A DNA stretch of 64,000 nucleotides from Erodium maritimum (taxonomy: Eukaryota > Streptophyta > Magnoliopsida > Geraniales > Geraniaceae): positions 4,903,001 through 4,967,000 of the forward strand of contig OY997594.1 in NCBI GenBank assembly GCA_963921825.1, read 5' to 3'. The position numbers were made by a program, and so were the translations under genes. The notes below the pieces were generated by a model. The model searched no databases and was not told the DNA's origin. It worked only from the letters and a program-made list of their open reading frames with translations. Of the stretch, positions 23,371 through 34,499 are shown in pieces (positions within the stretch are counted from its first letter, which is position 1; the number at the start of each line of letters is the position of its first letter).

Positions 23371-24150
23371 TTTATTTATCAGCAAAAAAAGTTTATTAAG
23401 TATAAAATCTTTTGATACAAAAAAGAAATAAGAAGTCTAATAATCAGTATTTGCTCAAAACAACACACATAGTATATAATGATAAAGGAACATCAACAAC
23501 ATATCTAAACCCCAACAAAAGGCAGACCAAACATGTAGTCTAATAAACACAACAATAGCAAAAGAAATGTAAGGGTCTAATACTCAGATGTAATAATCTT
23601 AAACCCTCAACAAAGGAAATTGAATATCAAATGCTCAAATTTGACTCACCTAAAGCTCAAGAACGTCAAATCGAACAGACCTCACCTCCAAACGGCCATC
23701 TTGAAGATCGCCAACACTGCACGAAGACACAATGAACCGATTAAATAGACACCACACACTGCACTCGGCTTCCAAACTCAAAAGCTCATATACCGGCCAA
23801 CAACAAGAAGATGGCCCAGGAGAGAGTCAGATCTAAGGCTCCCAGAAAACCACCACCGAAGAGAAGGTGGAAAAAATGATCTGTAACAACCCCCATAGAG
23901 CACTCCACAAAATTCTGCTCTCGGCTACACAAGGTAACCCCTTGACGGCCAACACCAGCAAAGGACCAGCCGGGAGAGTGATTCTGACCTCTCCACGCAC
24001 CTCCTCCGACAAAGGGGGAAAAGGACACCGTAACCCAGTAAAATGGAACACCCAAAGAGAGGTCAAAGAGTAGCAGAACCTCCCTCCAAACAACATGGCG
24101 GCCACGAACGAACCTACTCTTAGAGGCGGAACAGACAGGAAGCAGGAACC
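23371..24150 (-). mobile_element. Probable RT-less non-LTR retroposon, minus orientation
   Basis: On the minus strand the segment ends near 23371 with the tail TTTTTTGCTGATAAATAAAA, matching the GCTGATAAA tails at 1516-1527 and about 32420-32432. The body from about 24150 down to 23640 is GC-richer and has open frames of 90-120 codons without a recognised domain. No clear target duplication was found, partly because the Copia element inserted directly beside the tail. I infer that it belongs with the RT-less retroposons, at moderate confidence. Confidence 0.45.
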
Positions 24151-24156
24151 ACACTA

Positions 24157-24480
24157 GAATTGGTAACCACTTCAGTACCCTAAACTTTCATTAATTCCAT
24201 TCTAGTATCCACCGTTAACTTTACCTTAAATTTGGTTGTTAGTGAGGTGTATTATGGTCATTTTACATGTTTTGGATGGAAAATCAGATGAAAAGTTAAC
24301 GGTGGGTACTAAAACGAAATTCATAAACGTTTAGAGTACTGAGGTGACAAAAAATGATTTAGAATACTTTAAATGAATTAATAAAAATTTAACATATTGA
24401 TGTGACCCAAAAAATGTTTAGCGTATTTTAAATGAAATATAAAAAATGTAAGATACTGAGATGAAATTAAATAATCCATT
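24157..24480. mobile_element. AT-rich MITE-like element with TACCC/GTACT inverted arms
   Basis: The left arm (TTCAGTACCCTAAACTTTCA, then TAGTATCCACCGTTAAC) is mirrored by the right arm (GTTAACGGTGGGTACTAAAA, then GAGTACTGAGGTGAC). Similar arms occur at 36734-37114 and 41935-42525, where GATGGAAAGTTAACGG is shared, so the three belong to one broad group. The ends are not sharp and I could not fix a target duplication. Confidence 0.5.
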
Positions 24481-24915
24481 CCGCTCGAAGAAAATGTTTA
24501 TATGAAAAAAATCCTCCATTCCATAATTCAAAATTTAAAGGAGTCAAAGATGGTGCTAAATAAGAGGAACAACTTAAATCAGGTGATTTGAAAGTAGACA
24601 ATGTTAAATATACATTTGAAAGGAAGTTAAAAAGAAAAACAAATTCAAAAGAGAGGCGACAACTGGGGAGTTACAAATTACAACCATATAGATTAAAACC
24701 ACCGTACAAAAAGGAGAATAAAAGAGTTCGTCACAAGTTTCAAGTCGTGGGAGGATTTTTTGGTCAAAGTTCATCTGTACAAACCCTATGCCAATTAACC
24801 ACTAATGGTCGGTGAAGCAAACTGTTGCGTGTAGAAGTTGAATCTAGTAAAGTATTAGGCCATTGTTTGTTAATTTTGTTAAAGATAGGACACAAAAATC
24901 ATATTAAGTCAGGTC
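24481..24915. other. AT-rich spacer, no gene seen
   Basis: A 75-codon open frame at 24588-24815 is Lys/Arg-rich and matches no family I know. This is flanking sequence of the second Copia insertion. Confidence 0.4.
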
Positions 24916-24920
24916 GTGGT

Positions 24921-25109
24921 TGAAAGCGAATAGAAATCTGTAATTCTATTATTCATAAACGAGATGTATATATACATGGAGTAATATAGTCCTACTACAA
25001 CTCTAACAATGTAATACATTCCTAGTACAATTATGATATTAACGTGATGTGTATAAATCTGATGTTCATCTGTACAGTAGAGTAGTTATCTAATAAGAGT
25101 CTTCTAACA
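24921..25109 (-). repeat. 3' LTR of the Copia element at 24921-29925
   Basis: The 189-bp repeat begins TGAAAGCGAATAG and ends GTCTTCTAACA on the plus strand. The final codons of the polyprotein frame run into it. Confidence 0.94.
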
Positions 25110-28100
25110 CGCCCCCGCAGTCGAAGTGGGATTGGGAAGAATGCTGAGACTGGAACGGAACTCCTGAAAAAGCGAGGTCGGAAGACCCTTCGTAAAAATA
25201 TCAGCAAACTGGTATGATGATGGTACATGAAGCACACGAACCTGTCCTGCAGCAACTTTCTCACGTACAAAATGTAAGTCTAACTCGACATGTTTAGAAC
25301 GTTGATGTTGTACCGGGTTACTGGTCATGTAAACAGAACTGATATTATCACAAAAGACAAGAGTGGCAGTGGAGAGAGGACAGTGTAACTCAAGAAGGAG
25401 ATTCCGTAGCCAGCATGACTCGGCGACGGCGTTGGCCACACCACGATATTCGGCCTCAGCACTAGAACGAGAGACGACGTGTTGTCGTTTGGAAGACCAT
25501 GAAATGAGGTTAGGTCCGAGGAACACACAATATCCGGAAGTGGAGCGGCGAGTGTCAGGACAGCCAGCCCAGTCAGCATCAGAATAAGCAACTAGAGGTA
25601 AAGTAAAGGATGGGCGAAGATGAAGACCATAAAATATAGTTCCACGGATGTAACGAAGGATACGCTTAAGTGCAGATAGGTGGGGCTCACGAGGATCGTG
25701 CATAAACGAGCAAATTTGTTGTACAGCATAGGATATGTCTGGGCGCGTGAAGGTGAGGTACTGAAGTGCACCTGCCAAGCTGCGATAGAGCGAAGGATCA
25801 GAGACCGGGGAACCAGATGAGGAAGAGAGTTTAGATTTAGTGTCAACATGAGTGAGGCACGGATTGCACGAGGACATGTTAGCTCGAGCAAGTATTTCAC
25901 GAGCAAACTTTTCTTGCGAGAGAAAAAGACCAGAGGATGTGCGAGTGACGGATATACCGAGAAAATAGTGGATGGGACCAAGGTTGGTCATAGCGAATTC
26001 AGAGTTGAGACAAGACGTGATCATCGAGAGAAGAGAATCAGAGGATGCGGTGAGAATGATGTCATCAACATAGAGAAGGAGGAAGGCAATGTGAGAGCCG
26101 TTGCGATAGATGAAGAGGGAAGTGTCAGCCTTACTACTGACAAAGTTGATGGACAAAAGATAGGAGGCAAAACGTTGATACCAAGCACGAGGAGCTTGTT
26201 TAAGACCATAGAGAGCTTTCTTGAGGCGACATACATGATTGGGAAAAGTTGGGTCGTGAAAGCTCGGGGGTTGTTTCATGTATACCGTTTCGGAGAAATC
26301 ACCATGGAGAAATGCATTTTTAACATCAAGCTGGTGAATAGGCCAAGAACGAGAGAGAGAAAGACTAAGGATGGTGCGAATCGTAACAGGTTTAACGACT
26401 GGACTGAAGGTGTCATCATAGTCAATTCCGGGTTGTTGAGTGTAACCTTGAGCTACGAGACGAGCTTTGTAACGCTCAAGAGAACCGTCAGAGCGAAATT
26501 TATGACGAAATATCCACTTAGATCCAACTACGTTGACATTTGGTGGACATGGGACCAGTTCCCAAGTGTCATTTGCAGAAAGAGCAGAGAGCTCATCCTC
26601 CATGGCATGTTTCCAATGAGGATCACAAAGAGCCTGATTGGGGGAGCGGGGAATGGGAGATGGTGTAGTCGTGGAGAGATGAAGATCAAGAATACGTCGA
26701 GGTTTGACGATGCCGACTCTACTTCGAGTAGTCATGGGATGTAAGGGACGTTGTGGTGGATCAGGCAATGTGGTCTGAGCGAGGGAGGTATTAGGAGTGA
26801 CATCAGCAGACGGGTTTAGTGAAACACGTAAAGGAGAAGGGGTTGGAGAAGTATGCGAAGTTGGGGAACTAGAGATTGGGGTGATGGAAGTAGAAGCAGG
26901 ATGAGAGTGAAAGAGAGGAGAAAGATCGTCAGAAGGTGCATTGAGGAAGTCATAGGAGACAGATGACGTGGGTGAGGGATGAGCAGAGTATGGAAATGTT
27001 GATTCATCGAAAATGACATGTCGAGAGATGATTATCCGTCCACTGGAGGGATCAAGACATCGGTAACCGCGATGATTTTGTGGGTAGCCGAGAAAAATGC
27101 AGGCACGAGAGCGAGGAGCAAGCTTGTGGGAGCTTGTGGACGAGAGATTGGGATAACATAAGCATCCAAAAACACGAAGGTGATCGTAAGAGGGAAATTT
27201 GTGATAAAGCATTTCAAATAGGGTGCGGAATGATAAAGCCTTGGTGGGAAGGAGATTGAGAATATGGGCAGCCATGTGGAGACTTTCGACCCAAAAAGAT
27301 GGTGGCAAGTGAGCTTGGAAGAGAAGAGATCGAACTATGTTATTTGTAGTTCGAATCATGCGTTCAACTTTACCGTTTTGTTGAGAGGTGTGAGGGCAAG
27401 AGAACCGAGAAATGATGCCATGAGATTGGAAGAAATTTTGAAGTGGTGTGTTGTCAAATTCACGACCATTATCGCATTGAAAAGATTTAATGGAAAAGCC
27501 AAATTGTGTGCAAACGTAAGTGTGAAAACGCACAAATAAAGAACAAACTTCAGATTTAGCTCGTAGGGGAAAAACCCATAAGAAATGAGAAAAATCATCC
27601 AAGAACAATAAGTAGTATTTAAAACCACTAGGACTTATAATAGGGGAAGTCCAAAGATCAGAATGAATACGTTCAAATAAAGAAGTAGTCCGAGAAAGAG
27701 AAGGAGAAAAAGGGAGACGAACGTGTTTGCCTAATTGACAAGCATCACAAATAGTGTCCAAAATATCCTTATTACATGAAATAAAGTTCCTAGAACAAAG
27801 AAATTTAAAAGTGTGACGACCCGGGTGGCCAAGTCGTCGATGCCAAATTGAGGGGGAGATCGCAGTAGAGAGGAGCAAGGAATTCGATGATGATGAAGTG
27901 GAGTTGGTGGTGGAAATCGGGTACAAATCTTCATTGCTATCACATCGGAGAAGGGAAAGCCCGGTCCTAAGATCCTTCACACAAAACCCGTATGGATCAA
28001 ATTCAACGGAACATTGATTATCACGAGTAAATTTACGAACAGATACAAGATTCTTAACAATACCGGGACTAACAAGAATATCACGTAGGTTTAAATGCTT

Positions 28101-29736
28101 ATGAGATGTAGGAAATGAATAATGACCAGTAAAATGCACAGGTATAACATCACCATTACCAACAATTATCGAACTAGAATTCGTACATGGTGTGACGTTA
28201 GAAAGCATACCTGAATGGGAAGCAGTATGAGACGTGGCACCTGTGTCCATGTACCAATCATCATCTGGTTGCTGGAGAGTCATGGTAGAGAAGAGTTGAC
28301 TTAGATCAGTGGGTTGTGGTGGTGCTGAAACCGGGCCTAATGATAGTGGAATGAATGGAGCTGCTGATGAAGAATGGGCCGCTGGGTCATTCTGGGCCGA
28401 GTATGGAGCTGCTGCTGCTGGGACAGTCTGGGCCGAGTGAACAGGTGCAGATGACGCGGGCTGGAGCTGCAACTTGGTATGGGCCTGTGGGTTGGGCGTG
28501 GCGTGGGCCTGCTGGTGCGTGGAGGAGTAATGCGAGCCCAATGGTGGAACGTGCGCAGACAAAAGGGCGTGACTTCGTTGCCCTAACGCATCAGACGAGA
28601 TTGACGCGGCTTGGAGTTGCTGTTGAAGTGCATCGAGCTGCTGCTGGAGAAGAAGAACCTGCTGCTGAATCTGCTGAGTGTGGTGAGATGAGTCAGAGAT
28701 CATGTAAGCCGATGAGGGAGACGGGAATTGCTGCTGGTGATGTCGAGAACCTGCGGAAGGAGCTGGACCGAGGAGCCCTGGTGAGGGAGAGTGGAAATTA
28801 CCTGACCGGCGAGGAAGGTTGCCGGAGCTGCGACCACCGTAGGTACGTCCCCTACCCCGAGACTTGTTCCTGCCATGGGTGTAATGATTTGGGTATGTGG
28901 GTGGATAGGTATTAGAGATGGGATTAGGGTTTTGAGAGTGGTAAAGAACATAGGCAGAATCTGAAATTTGGGATTGACGATTCTCTGGAAGTAAAAGCAT
29001 AGATCGAACCTTAAGAAAATCAGGAAATGGAGTCTGGTGTTGGATTACCTCAATGGTACTGGTGAATGAGTCGGGTAGACCATGGAGAGTTTGTAGAACG
29101 AGGTCTTGATCGGAGATTGGCTGATCGACATCAGCAAGGGAGTCCGAATTTTTTTTGAGCTTCTGGAAATATTCCGAGATGGTCAGTGTGCCTTTTCGAA
29201 ATGATCGAAGCTGTTGTTGAATTTGTAGAGCTCGAGCCATTTTGTTGTCACGAAAGAGTGCTTCGATCGAGTTCCACATGTCGAATGCAGTCGCCTCAGG
29301 CTTGAAGACGTCCGAGAGCAGATCTGAATGTACTGTTGCATAGAGCCATGTGACAACAAGTGCATCAAGACGCAGCCACAAGGAATCTGGTGAAGTTGGA
29401 GGTGATTCAGTGATGTGTGACAGTGTTTGATGACTGGCACATAGCTTTCGAAACATCTCCCGCCATTGCTTATAGTGATGATCATTCGTTGTAAGTTTTA
29501 TCGGGACAAAATTTCCAGCATTTGTGACACTGTATGCAGGGTGAAATGGAGTTGTAGCTTGAGTAGATTGAGAGGTTTCAGATATGGTGGTAGGTGATAT
29601 AGTTGATGAGTTCTCTTCTGTGGACATGGTTGGTGAGAGTTGGTATTATGGCAGTGAACAAGTCTGGAGAAAGTGATGCACGAACAGTGGCCTGCAAGCA
29701 AGAAAAGAAATAGGTTAGAATAAGGCTCTGATACCA

Positions 29737-29925
29737 TGAAAGTGAATAGAAATCTGTAATTCTATTATTCATAAACGAGATGTATATATACATGGAGTAA
29801 TATAGTCCTACTACAACTCTAACAATGTAATACATTCCTAGTACAATTATGATACTAATGTGATGTGTATAAATCTGATGTTCATCTGTACAGTAGAGTA
29901 GTTATCTAATAAGAGTCTTCTAACA
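29737..29925 (-). repeat. 5' LTR of the Copia element at 24921-29925
   Basis: The 189-bp repeat begins TGAAAGTGAATAG. Its inner edge adjoins the Met-tRNA primer site at about 29724-29736. It differs from its partner at about three transitions. Confidence 0.94.
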
Positions 29926-29930
29926 GTGCT

Positions 29931-30955
29931 AACACGGTTTTGTAGCGTTTTGTTTTATTAAGATGATGATTTAGTTGGTCCAACGTCATTTGAGATTGAG
30001 TAGACGACGTCTAATGAGTATTTTGTGTTATTGGTTGACTATTTTCATCTCTACAATGAGTGCTATTTGTTTGCGTTCATCGACCATGCTTGACTATGTG
30101 GTTGTTTCCACATGCCACTCGTATTTTGTGGGTACGAGCTATATGAACGAGAAGCATCTAATCTTATAGTCTTATCTCCTTGAGTGTTGTAAACCTTGAT
30201 GTATTTGGGTTCTATCCAAACCATTTTTCACCACAACCATGAAATGAAGTGTTCATAGTGTTCTTCATTTCGTACATTTATAAGTCTTTATCGTACAACT
30301 GATTAATGCGGGATATATTTTAAAGCCACCTATAATAAACATGAATATTTTCACATACCATTTATTTTGGACCAACCGTCTTTCAATTTTCTTTCCGTCT
30401 TGGTGGGGATGCCTTGATCCGTGCAATACTATTATTCATCAGTCTGTCATAACCAATTCCCGAGTTTGTTGTTTCTTTTGTAAGAGTCAAATGAGTGATG
30501 AAGCTAACATGAGCCTTACCACAAGTTTTCTCTATGGTCTATCGAAGCACATTTTCACTCAACTTTATGGTCAAAATATGACCTTGAAAATATGAAAAAC
30601 ATACTCTTTTTTAATTTTAGAACTATACTAGTACTAATATGTATTACAAATTTATGTTATTATGAAATATGTTTTCTCACATTTCCCTTTAAAATTCACA
30701 TATAAGTTTTAATCAAAGTAAATATAATCTTAAATAAATGTTAATATACATATTGGTCTTGCATCTTGATGTTTATTTTTGAGTTGATACCAATATTCGC
30801 ATTATAAAGCTTTACTCATCACCATTTTCTTACTATTCCATATCTCCTCCATCTAATTTTAGTGTATCACAAAAAAAAGGATCGGGGGTATTTTTAATAT
30901 GTAAAGAGCTGGGATCATAGTGTATGGCAAACCCATTACAATTGACGTTTCTAAC
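29931..30955. other. AT-rich spacer, no gene seen
   Basis: Short plus-strand frames at 29975-30169 and 30341-30595 have no recognisable domain or splice context. No element ends were found. Confidence 0.45.
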
Positions 30956-30968
30956 TAAGAAGCTAGAA

Positions 30969-32432
30969 ACAGTTTTACATTTTGTTCACATAATGAACAA
31001 GAAAATACCTCTCTTTTTTCCTCTCCCTGCTCACAATCTTAGAGAAACTTTTCCTTCTCGTCGTTGACGACCACGACCACAGTTCTGCTCGTTGCCGACG
31101 GGGTTCTCTTCCTCTCACCTCTTTATCTTTTTGCCCTCTTCTTATTTTGCTATTCCCTTCTTCTCCGACCTCCAACCCTCTTTTCTTCGGCTCAACGATG
31201 CGTGAGGCCCATGCGGACTTGTGAGTCTCCTTCTCTTCGTTCTGGGTTTTGCTCTTTGGTGGATCTGGGGTTTGTGGTAGGGAGTTGGGTTGGGGTTGTG
31301 GTGTCGGGAATCCTGCTCGTGGGAGGCTTTCTCTTGGTGAGATTGTTGCGGTTTTTCCCCGGATCTCGGTTCCTCTGCCACTCTAGGTTTTGCTGTTGTC
31401 TTCGGCTTCTGGTGAGCTTCTCGGAGTGAAGCTTTTCGTCGTGTCCCCTTTACCGGCTTCAAGTCTTTGCATATCCGGCGTGGGACGATCTTCTCCGCCG
31501 GCAAGGGTGTGGATCTTCGCGGATTTGCTCAGTTCCTGGGTATCGTTCATGCTCGGTAGAAATATTGAGTCCTCTCCGTTTAGGGCGTTTCTTGGTGTTG
31601 GCCGGAATCGTTTCGAGGACTAGGAGTGCGCCAAGCCAATTCAGGCGCTGCTCTCTGGAGGTATTACTTTTCCCTTCCCCTGTAGATTAGTCTTCTCCCT
31701 CCCGTTACTTACATCCCAAAGGTTAGGGCTTCGCTTCATCACGGTTGTGTGGCTCGTGCTCGCCGGTTAGAGGTGTTGACCGACGGCGAGATTCAAGGGT
31801 GATCTTTGCCCTCCTCAGAAGCCTTTTCATTGGGTTGCATGGTATTTCGGGTTTGGCTCGGCCGTTTGGGGTGCTGGCCCCCAGCAAATAGATGTTGTCA
31901 TTCCTCATTTTGAGGGATGGAAATACTATTGAGCGGGGAATGCTTTTCTTTCTTGGTTAGAGTTCTGTTTTCTCCTGGGTTGTGATGGGGTCAGTCGGAA
32001 ACTTTCTCCCACTTCTACTTCAAGACTTCCTTCGCTTCCTTCGGTTTGTTTTTGGTAATCTTCATCTTCAGTGGTACCTGAAGTTCTCAGTTCAGAAGAA
32101 TGTTATTCAAGGAGGGGTTTTCATTTCATTCCCCTTTAATTGGTCATTTGGATCTTCTTCAATTGTTGCGGAAGTTATCGGTTCAGAGGTAGGTTCTTCA
32201 AGGCTAATTGGTGCACTATTTGTTTGTTTTAGGTCTGCCTCTTTTTTTAGTGTTGTGTTTGTCATGTTCATCTCGTCTCTGGGAGGTTTTGGTGGGGGTT
32301 TCAATTTCATACCCTGTTGTTTCTTAGTCTATGTTCTTTTTTGTGCTTGATCTGTAGTTGAGATCTGCCTTATACTCCTCTTTATCCTTTAAAGAAGTTT
32401 TAATCTAAATTTGTCTTGCTGATAAAAAAAAA
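30969..32432 (+). mobile_element. RT-less non-LTR retroposon with 13-bp target duplication
   Basis: The insert ends in TTGCTGATAAAAAAAAA at about 32417-32432. The flank TAAGAAGCTAGAA is repeated exactly at 30956-30968 and 32433-32445, the mark of LINE-type retroposition. The 1464-bp body has a pyrimidine-rich, gene-leader-like start (about 31010-31200), a GC-rich middle with open frames up to 120 codons (for example 31064-31429) and a T-rich 3' part. No RT, endonuclease or knuckle is visible. It could be a non-autonomous LINE derivative or a retroposed transcript of unknown origin. Its tail links it to 1-1527 and 23371-24150. Confidence 0.75.
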
Positions 32433-32499
32433 TAAGAAGCTAGAAGTACCCAAAGATAAAAAAAATAAAGATAAATATTGTAAAACGCAAGATCCATGA

Positions 32500-32835
32500 C
32501 AAAGGTTTATAGTGGGAGTGAGTGACGTAGTTGGTCGAGACCAACATGATCTTATGACAAGTTTGACATTCGGTTTGGTGGTTCGTGGTTTTTCTCACAA
32601 AACTTACGTCATTATATTAACACATTATTTACTTTCCGATAAAAAAAACTTTGTTTCCCCTCCTCCCAAATCGGGACATCCGTCCCTTTTTGAGAGATGC
32701 GGTTCTCTCTGTCTCGTTTATTCTTGAGCTTTTAGCCCATATTTTAACTTTATTTTTGGTTTGGTGGTTCGTGTTTTTTTTCAAAACTCACGCCACTTTA
32801 TTAATATATTAATTTTCTGATAAAAATAAAGTTTG
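32500..32835 (+). repeat. Two consecutive LINE 3' tails
   Basis: The words GGTTTGGTGGTTCGTG and CAAAACTCACG or CAAAACTTACG, a TTAATA run and CGATAAAAAA or CTGATAAAAA occur twice in the same order, at about 32570-32650 and 32755-32830. The minus-strand tail at 3443-3671 is related. Each is the last 100 or so bases of a plant LINE; the second copy sits about 180 bases after the first. Target duplications were not resolved. Confidence 0.55.
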
Positions 32836-33479
32836 GTATTCAATTTGTTAGGTTATCAATTTGAAGCCAATAAGGGATATAAAAGTTGAACAAATAAACG
32901 TTATATTTTATCGATAGAATAATCAAGTCTAGTCGGATAAAAAAGGTGACGGACGTGTTAATACCTCATAGAAACCTTCACAACCAACCAACTTGAATTC
33001 AAAGCAAAACCACGTTGCTCTTGCATGACAAGTGTTTTCATTACCACCATTATCATTGTGATAACGTTTTCTATTTTGTGTGTGATACCAAGCCAAGAGG
33101 AGTATTAAAATTTGTAATGCGCTTATGCTTCAAGACTACTAATGTTAACTTGATTGCTAACCATCATTTTTAGTCTTTTATACATAACACATGTCTCTGT
33201 CTAAAGCGGAAACGATAACAAGTCAACAAATATACACTTGTAAATAACATCGTTATTTTTTTTATCGCGATGCAATCTTAGGAAAGTAAGAAAGGAAATC
33301 ACATCTTTGACCACTAGGCTACCCCTGATGGTGTGATTACTCGTCATAATGTCCTTGGCGACGAGCTCCTATCATGGCGCAACAACAGAAGCCTGTGAAT
33401 CCTTCTTACCCTCCGATCGGGCTTGTAACTGCCTCGAGGTTCCACGACACATCACCCATGGAAGGACTGTTCTTGTAAC
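32836..33479. other. AT-rich spacer leading into the kinase pseudogene
   Basis: No coding-like frame was seen. The last 100 bases (33370-33480) are GC-richer and may be further decayed sequence of the kinase pseudogene, but no kinase motif can be read there. Confidence 0.4.
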
Positions 33480-34296
33480 ATTCCATTAGCCATGTAGACT
33501 GTAGTCATAAACAAGGATCATCTCTCGGCCTTCTTCGCAAAACCCTATCAAGGACGACACCAAATGCTTGTGCCTCAACTTAGTGAGTATCTCGATCTCG
33601 GTCTCCAACTCGCGAACACTACGTCCACGCCATGACGTGAGCGTCCTCTCACGACGTAGCTGAGGTTGACAAACACCCACGTCATGTTAGACCCCTCGTT
33701 GACTTTCAAGGTGGGCCCCTTCCACCTCGAGCTCTTGTACACTTCTGGAGGCGCGATCTCCGCCGTCAGGTGTTTTTCAAAGTCAACGGAAACGTTTTTT
33801 CTCCGCGTGTGACCTCACGCCGTACCCTGCTCCGCATGTCGATGTACATGTCCGTGACAGCGTGTCGTTGTCCGCCGACGTTGAGTCTTGCACATTTTCT
33901 GCAAAGTGTTGGCGGTGGCGTCGACGGCTTGGTCGTATCCGGCGGCTTTTGCGTCGCTGAATATCTCCGACGTGGAAATGTAGACGGAGGAAGAGGCGGT
34001 GATTTGGAGGGATCGGTGATTTGGAAGATTCTCGCCGACAGGTAAGGGACTGAGGATGGTTGAGAAGGGTCTTGTATCTCGGCCGGAAGTTGTTCGGAGT
34101 CGCCGGGATTAGATGCGAGGAACTTGGTGTCCGGCTTCCAGTTCCGGCCGGTGGAATCGTCGGCGGCGGGTTTTGAGCCAAAAAACAGAGCGTGAGAAAC
34201 AGAGTCTTGCTCTGTTTTTTGAGAGAGAAAAGGAGTGATTTTGATGGCCATGGAGAAGAGAATGATGGAAAATAAAATATGGGTATTGGAGTTCAT
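33480..34296 (-). pseudogene. CrRLK1L receptor-like kinase pseudogene (FERONIA/THESEUS type)
   Basis: The minus-strand frame from an ATG at 34296 begins with a hydrophobic signal-like stretch (ILFSIILFSMAI). It continues into malectin-like sequence: DSTGRNWKPDTKFL, then QDPSQPSSVPYLSARIFQ, as in CrRLK1L receptors. The frame then shifts: later pieces read APPEVYKSSR and [13 protein letters not shown] (malectin 2-like) at about 33765-33670. A kinase N-lobe piece at 33612-33490 reads [17 protein letters not shown] and [15 protein letters not shown]. The rest of malectin 2, the membrane helix, the P-loop and most of the kinase are missing, so an internal deletion joins ectodomain to kinase. Functional members have one coding exon of about 850 residues. 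This one is under 300 codons with frameshifts, and its parent gene lies elsewhere. Confidence 0.8.
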
Positions 34297-34499
34297 TTGG
34301 TGAGGCGCAAACTGGTGGAAACGCCGAGAATCGAGGTTGAAAGATGTGGAGAGGAGGCGATAAAACAGAAGGGTCGGGAAACAGGGGAAGGAAAGTGAGG
34401 GAAAATGTTTTCTCGGGATCCAAACAAAAAAACGGCGCGAATCTAGGGAAGGATTGTAATTCGGTAGAAGAAGAAAAATATTGGATCTCTCCATTATTC

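Larger units (their letters stand above)
24921..29925 (-). mobile_element. Apparently whole Ty1/Copia LTR retrotransposon
   Basis: The 5005-bp element has 189-bp LTRs that differ at about three positions (about 98 percent identity). With an assumed rate near 1e-8 per site per year this suggests well under a few million years. The target duplication is GTGGT/GTGCT (4 of 5) at 24916-24920 and 29926-29930. The primer site TGGTATCAGAGCC follows the 5' LTR and a GCGGGGGC tract precedes the 3' LTR. One uninterrupted minus-strand frame, 29627-25104, encodes 1507 residues in Copia order: gag with a Gly/Arg- and Gln-rich tail, protease (WYMDTGATSHT), integrase (HRRLGHPG), reverse transcriptase (YVDDI) and RNase H (ADWAGCP). 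The stop codon lies within the 3' LTR. It looks whole. Confidence 0.96.

Noticed and set aside
25848-26744. Plus-strand 298-codon open frame
   Set aside because: It is antisense to the second Copia polyprotein frame; composition and lack of motifs mark it as a shadow.
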